Shown here: piece after piece, positions 63,314-64,000 of the stretch
How the letters are laid out: every line of letters begins with the position of its first letter
How positions within the stretch are numbered: position 1 is the stretch's first letter
Assembly (NCBI GenBank): GCA_018712345.1
Contig: DVHG01000001.1
Location: 1-64,000, forward strand
Length of the DNA: 64,000 nt
From: Candidatus Onthovicinus excrementipullorum
GTDB taxonomy: Bacteria; Bacillota; Clostridia; Oscillospirales; Acutalibacteraceae
Reading direction: 5' to 3'
Position numbers and translations under genes: made by a program
Notes under the pieces: model-generated
Database searches by the model: none
Told to the model about the DNA's origin: nothing
The model's input: only the letters and a program-made list of their open reading frames with translations

Positions 63314-64000
63314 ATGTCCGAATCCCTCACCTTTACGACCGACGCCAACTCCGGAATCGTGCTGAAAAAGAACAGCCTGTTCTGGCAGGGCGGGCAGTAC
63401 CCCGCCTATATGATCCTGAGCCTGAACCAGATCTGCGAGCTCAGCAGTATGGTGCTGAAAACGCCCAAAAAGGGCTTTACGCGCTACCGTATTTATACCA
63501 GCCTGGACGGCCGTGACTATTCCCTTGCCTACCACAAGACGGCGCCGGAAAAGTGCCCCGCCGACGGCGAGACGATCCGGCTCAGCGGCAGGGCCGCATA
63601 TCTGATGGTCTATATCGAATACTGCTCGGAGAGCGTCAATGCGGTCATTGAGCGCCTTGAGGTCTGCGGTGAGCCCACTGGGGAGCCTGTCCCCGCCGTG
63701 CCGGAAATTACGGTTCCCGACTTTGAAAATACCTCCTATGCCGCCCCGATCACGCCGGAAGATACTGTCCGGGAGGTGTACGGCATCATCGGCCGCGTGC
63801 TCGGCCCGGAATACCGGGACTGGTTTAAGCTGGTGCTTGACCCTGCGGCACAGGGCTTCACGCTGGAGGATGCCGGCTCCCAAATCGGGGTGACGGCCGC
63901 CACGGGCGTTGATCTGGCGGCGGGTGTGAACTACTACCTGAAATATTACTGCAATGTGTGCATCTCCCAGCAGTCGCGCAACACGGAGATGCCCTTTGAG
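63314..64000 (+). CDS. GH89 alpha-N-acetylglucosaminidase, partial (N-terminal 229 residues)
   Basis: The frame is open from ATG 63314 to the edge (229 codons). Residues ~1-120 look like a beta-sandwich (F5/8 type C or similar) module. The region from about 145 (EDTVREVYGIIGRVLGPEYRDWFKLVLD) to ATGVDLAAGVNYYLKYYCNVCIS matches the N-terminal alpha/beta domain of NAGLU/GH89 enzymes, with its conserved AA-x-G-xx-YLKYYC pattern. The catalytic barrel would lie beyond the window. GH89 enzymes remove terminal alpha-linked GlcNAc from gastric mucin glycans and heparan sulfate. No signal peptide is visible, unlike the secreted Clostridium enzymes. AGGAGG is nine bases upstream. Confidence 0.8.
   Translation, partial: MSESLTFTTDANSGIVLKKNSLFWQGGQYPAYMILSLNQICELSSMVLKTPKKGFTRYRIYTSLDGRDYSLAYHKTAPEKCPADGETIRLSGRAAYLMVYIEYCSESVNAVIERLEVCGEPTGEPVPAVPEITVPDFENTSYAAPITPEDTVREVYGIIGRVLGPEYRDWFKLVLDPAAQGFTLEDAGSQIGVTAATGVDLAAGVNYYLKYYCNVCISQQSRNTEMPFE

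Overview
The window looks like the chromosome of a Gram-positive, low-to-mid GC anaerobe of the Clostridia, most likely Oscillospiraceae/Ruminococcaceae. The basis is the sporulation gene gerW (ytfJ), MEP-pathway ispD/ispF, the Firmicutes-type orders scpA-scpB-DUF2953-gerW and rnj-gdpP-rplI-dnaB-tilS-hpt-ftsH, strong AGGAGG ribosome sites, frequent ATGA overlaps and TTG/GTG starts. No rRNA, tRNA, CRISPR array, phage or insertion sequence is visible. The species cannot be named from this window.

Layout. (1) 1-7911 (-): the first 2637 codons of a giant secreted repeat protein whose C terminus lies outside the window. (2) 8.4-10.0 kb (-): ECF vitamin transporter S component and type III pantothenate kinase. 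(3) 10.1-13.5 kb (-): a three-gene biotin carboxyltransfer set resembling soluble transcarboxylase. (4) 13.6-15.9 kb (-): GNAT-like protein, RluB-type pseudouridine synthase and D-Ala-D-Ala carboxypeptidase. (5) 16.3-17.3 kb (+): an inserted, apparently frameshifted cysteine-peptidase-like gene and a lipoprotein. (6) 17.5-28.7 kb (-): a long collinear series of cdaA, cdaR, lipoprotein, response regulator, histidine kinase, yqhQ, prmC, then site-2 protease, scpA, scpB, DUF2953 and gerW. (7) 28.8-31.6 kb (-): cysteine desulfurase with a DUF3343 Se/S-carrier protein, and ispD-ispF. (8) 31.8-36.9 kb (+): AI-2E family transporter and a heterodimeric ABC exporter preceded by a leader terminator. (9) 37-43.7 kb: lipoprotein, DUF6054 protein, GNAT enzyme, an AT-rich orphan membrane protein and a response regulator-ABC-histidine kinase module. 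(10) 43.7-44.3 kb: non-coding region built of small palindromic repeats. (11) 44.3-54.1 kb (-): housekeeping run from rnj to ftsH. (12) 54.4-62.8 kb: nucleotidyltransferase-mutase fusion, rnhA, lipoprotein, GH31 glycosidase, rsmI and a tRNA/rRNA-type methyltransferase. (13) 62.9-64 kb: small ferredoxin and the start of a GH89 alpha-N-acetylglucosaminidase.

How parts fit together. Both ends of cyclic di-AMP metabolism are present: CdaA with its regulator CdaR makes it and GdpP degrades it. The cdaA transcript here appears to run into a lipoprotein and a two-component system instead of the usual glmM. Pantothenate uptake and phosphorylation are paired. GH31 and GH89 enzymes near the right edge suggest use of host or mucin-type glycans.

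The items most worth a second look are the giant repeat protein, the leader attenuator of the ABC exporter, the membrane-subunit-free carboxyltransferase set, the cdaAR-lipoprotein-two-component operon, the broken gene carrying a 12-nt direct repeat, and the two-hairpin intergenic repeats.
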